A stretch of DNA of 64,000 nucleotides from positions 372,001 through 436,000 of the forward strand of contig CABJAB010000001.1 of NCBI GenBank assembly GCA_902363445.1. The letters run 5' to 3'. The notes under the pieces were generated by a model, which saw nothing but the letters and a program-made list of their open reading frames with translations, was not told the DNA's origin and made no database searches. The DNA comes from Lachnospiraceae bacterium. GTDB taxonomy: Bacteria; Bacillota; Clostridia; Lachnospirales; Lachnospiraceae. A program made the translations under genes and the position numbers. How positions within the stretch are numbered: the first letter of the stretch is position 1; every line of letters starts with the position of its first letter. This document shows positions 63,501-64,000 of the stretch, one piece after another.

Positions 63501-64000
63501 GGTGATAACGGCAGATATTGTACGCATACTGCTGGTATTCTTTATCATTCATCCGGTCCAGTCCGGCCAGGATCTCACAGCCTTTCATGGAATGGGTCTT
63601 CATGACCTCAAACTCTTCCGGTGTCAGGCGGCCCGGTTTGTTGAGAACAGAATCAGGTATGGCGATCTTTCCCACATCGTGCATGGAAGCGGCCCGGCTG
63701 ATGATCTCGATCCTGCGTTCATCCAGTCCATATTCCTGATAGCTCCGCGCCACGTCTTCCAGGAGGATTTTCGTAAACATGCGGATGCGGAGGATATGCT
63801 GGCCCGATTCCAGGCTCCGGTATTCGATGACAGAAGACAGCGCGTCGATCATGACCTCGTTGGATTCCCGCAGGCTCGCCGCCTGTTCTTCTACCAGCTC
63901 CTCCAGATGCTGTCTGTGCCTGTGCAGATCCACCACATTTTCCACCCGCCGTTTCACCACATACGGTTCAAACGGCTTCCTGATAATATCGGAAGCTCCC
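60550..64000 (-). CDS. response regulator with HD-GYP, PAS, GGDEF and GAF domains (5' end cut by window)
   Basis: About 1150 residues are inside the window. The first residues (GASDIIRKPFEPY) are the end of a receiver domain, so the true start lies upstream. Then come a coiled coil, an HD-GYP phosphodiesterase with HDVGK and NGYPDGL, three PAS-like sensor segments, a GGDEF cyclase with intact RIGGDEF and an RGGD inhibitory I-site five residues before GGDEF, a GAF-like domain, and a C-terminal PAS-like region with CxxC (EPCGDCP). It can in principle both make and break c-di-GMP. Cytoplasmic; no membrane helix seen in this part. Confidence 0.9.
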   Translation of the reverse strand, partial: GASDIIRKPFEPYVVKRRVENVVDLHRHRQHLEELVEEQAASLRESNEVMIDALSSVIEYRSLESGQHILRIRMFTKILLEDVARSYQEYGLDERRIEIISRAASMHDVGKIAIPDSVLNKPGRLTPEEFEVMKTHSMKGCEILAGLDRMNDKEYQQYAYNICRYHHERWDGNGYPDGLRGDRIPICAQVVGLADAYDALTTERVYKEAYSQEKAYNMILNGECGTFSPKLLECFKNVRDSFAELARDYADGRSPKSDLLIGGGMKRNAREAGTGTLEQGQMKYFSLLRYLESTVIELDISTGVYHVIYLSDNNFQLLRSGGLFEKALYNFTKEMVHPSDREKVLYSFGEYLYEFFNGGVIKQSWKFRVYDQMKEEYRWNTATLLRIDVENPHQRKVIIIWHPEELIQEERRLPQHFGEGAEAMRDLFAGMQKCVNDKWCTIEYVNESFLKLMDYTRDEIRERFHNHFIEMICPADRDRVKRQMREQRNAGNTIEVEYRLESKNGQIIWVLDKCRVVTEQDGREYLYCLLIDITKTRMAQEELRMSLERHEIIMDQSNDIIFEWDIDGDSIVYSSNWEKKFGYAPIRESVGSRIPTASHLHPADRPEFLNLMHEIADGLPYKEAEVRIAKADGSYSWFRIRATAQFNGRGKAVKSVGVIIDIDDEKKKTEALIDKAGRDSLTNLLNKAVSRKKIKDCLAKGGYRGKAAMLIIDLDNFKGMNDRFGHMFGDAVLKEFAGILDSLFRGGDIVSRIGGDEFLVFMPRCASLVAVMEKAEKILRLFKEIFLENLGEDCFSCSIGVSVCPDNGDDYDMLFLNADKALYMAKGQGKNRCLLYNPDAMGHGPEKMLAAKTRIDSETGLPYDLSGVIREIFGKLYAIHDFEEAIESILAFTGKYFQVSRAYIFEDSEDGNTCSNTYEWCNTGIEAEKDGLQDIVYAQVGNSYKENFKDQNIFYCPDVAVLPDAHREILERQGIRSTLQCAIMDGGRFRGFVGFDDCVKKRLWIQEQVEALTFVAQILSIFLLKERANGREKGAVDNLHRVLDNQNAWIYVVDMDTYEFLYVNEKTRGTVTNAEVGKKCYRSLMGRMEPCGDCPIRHTNFRKDCSREMYNPMLKLWVIMNTSMIRWGEKEACLVSCRDITCYKEPGLQ

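Noticed and set aside
1..64000. tRNA, rRNA, tmRNA or RNase P RNA genes
   Set aside because: No TYC-loop-like GTTCGAATC motif, rRNA core sequence, tmRNA tag or RNase P consensus was seen on reading both strands.

Overview
The window looks like chromosomal DNA of a spore-forming, anaerobic, low-to-mid GC Firmicute of class Clostridia, most likely a Lachnospiraceae member. This rests on the sporulation genes (spoIID, a spoIIQ-like gene, spoIIID), a collagen-like surface or exosporium protein, DUF4364, the rho / rpmE / DUF1385 / prmC / prfA gene order, strong GGAGG ribosome-binding sites and SigA-type promoters. No rRNA, tRNA, CRISPR array or insertion sequence was found. Both window ends cut a gene: clpB loses its C-terminal part at the left, and a c-di-GMP signalling protein loses its N-terminus at the right.

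Layout. 1-2.5 kb: clpB under a HrcA/CIRCE operator, an isolated acyl carrier protein and a collagen-repeat protein. 2.6-13 kb: a LysR regulator next to a minus-strand import-and-hydrolysis locus. It holds a ureohydrolase, an M20 amidohydrolase, a DUF3798 lipoprotein, an ABC ATPase, two permeases and a COG1228 amidohydrolase. The ureohydrolase sits behind a leader with an intrinsic terminator and a competing stem, which resembles a riboswitch. 13-22 kb: mixed housekeeping (AI-2E family transporter, hypoxanthine-DNA glycosylase, polysaccharide deacetylase, NYN-LOTUS protein, yjbQ-ALDH pair, NhaC antiporter). 22-31 kb: translation and transcription core (prfA, prmC, DUF1385, rpmE, rho, DUF4364), a telA-xpaC pair and a maleate-isomerase-like enzyme. 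31-37 kb: proteostasis block (ysxC, lon, clpX, clpP, tig).

38-48.5 kb holds dispersed sporulation and cell-shape genes (spoIIQ-like, spoIID, mreB/mbl, spoIIID) with comF-recD2 between them. Three structured non-coding stretches lie here: 38.34-38.92 kb, 45.19-45.29 kb and 46.40-46.54 kb. An AT-rich flavodoxin/TetR island with a 37-residue membrane protein also lies here and looks acquired. 48.6-56 kb: DMT exporter, AraC regulator, AlkC glycosylase with an Ig-like tail, WYL-type regulator, malQ, and an Lsa-type ABC-F gene behind an attenuator-like hairpin. Next to that is a 58-residue membrane protein lying between 22-bp direct repeats. 56.4-60.5 kb: a Crp-family regulator, the asrABC anaerobic sulfite reductase operon and a MarR regulator. 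The window ends in a Rec/HD-GYP/PAS/GGDEF/GAF protein.

Most functional calls rest on motifs read directly in the translations. Substrates of transporters and hydrolases are inferred from family and context only. Start codons were adjusted where a Shine-Dalgarno sequence decides between candidates.
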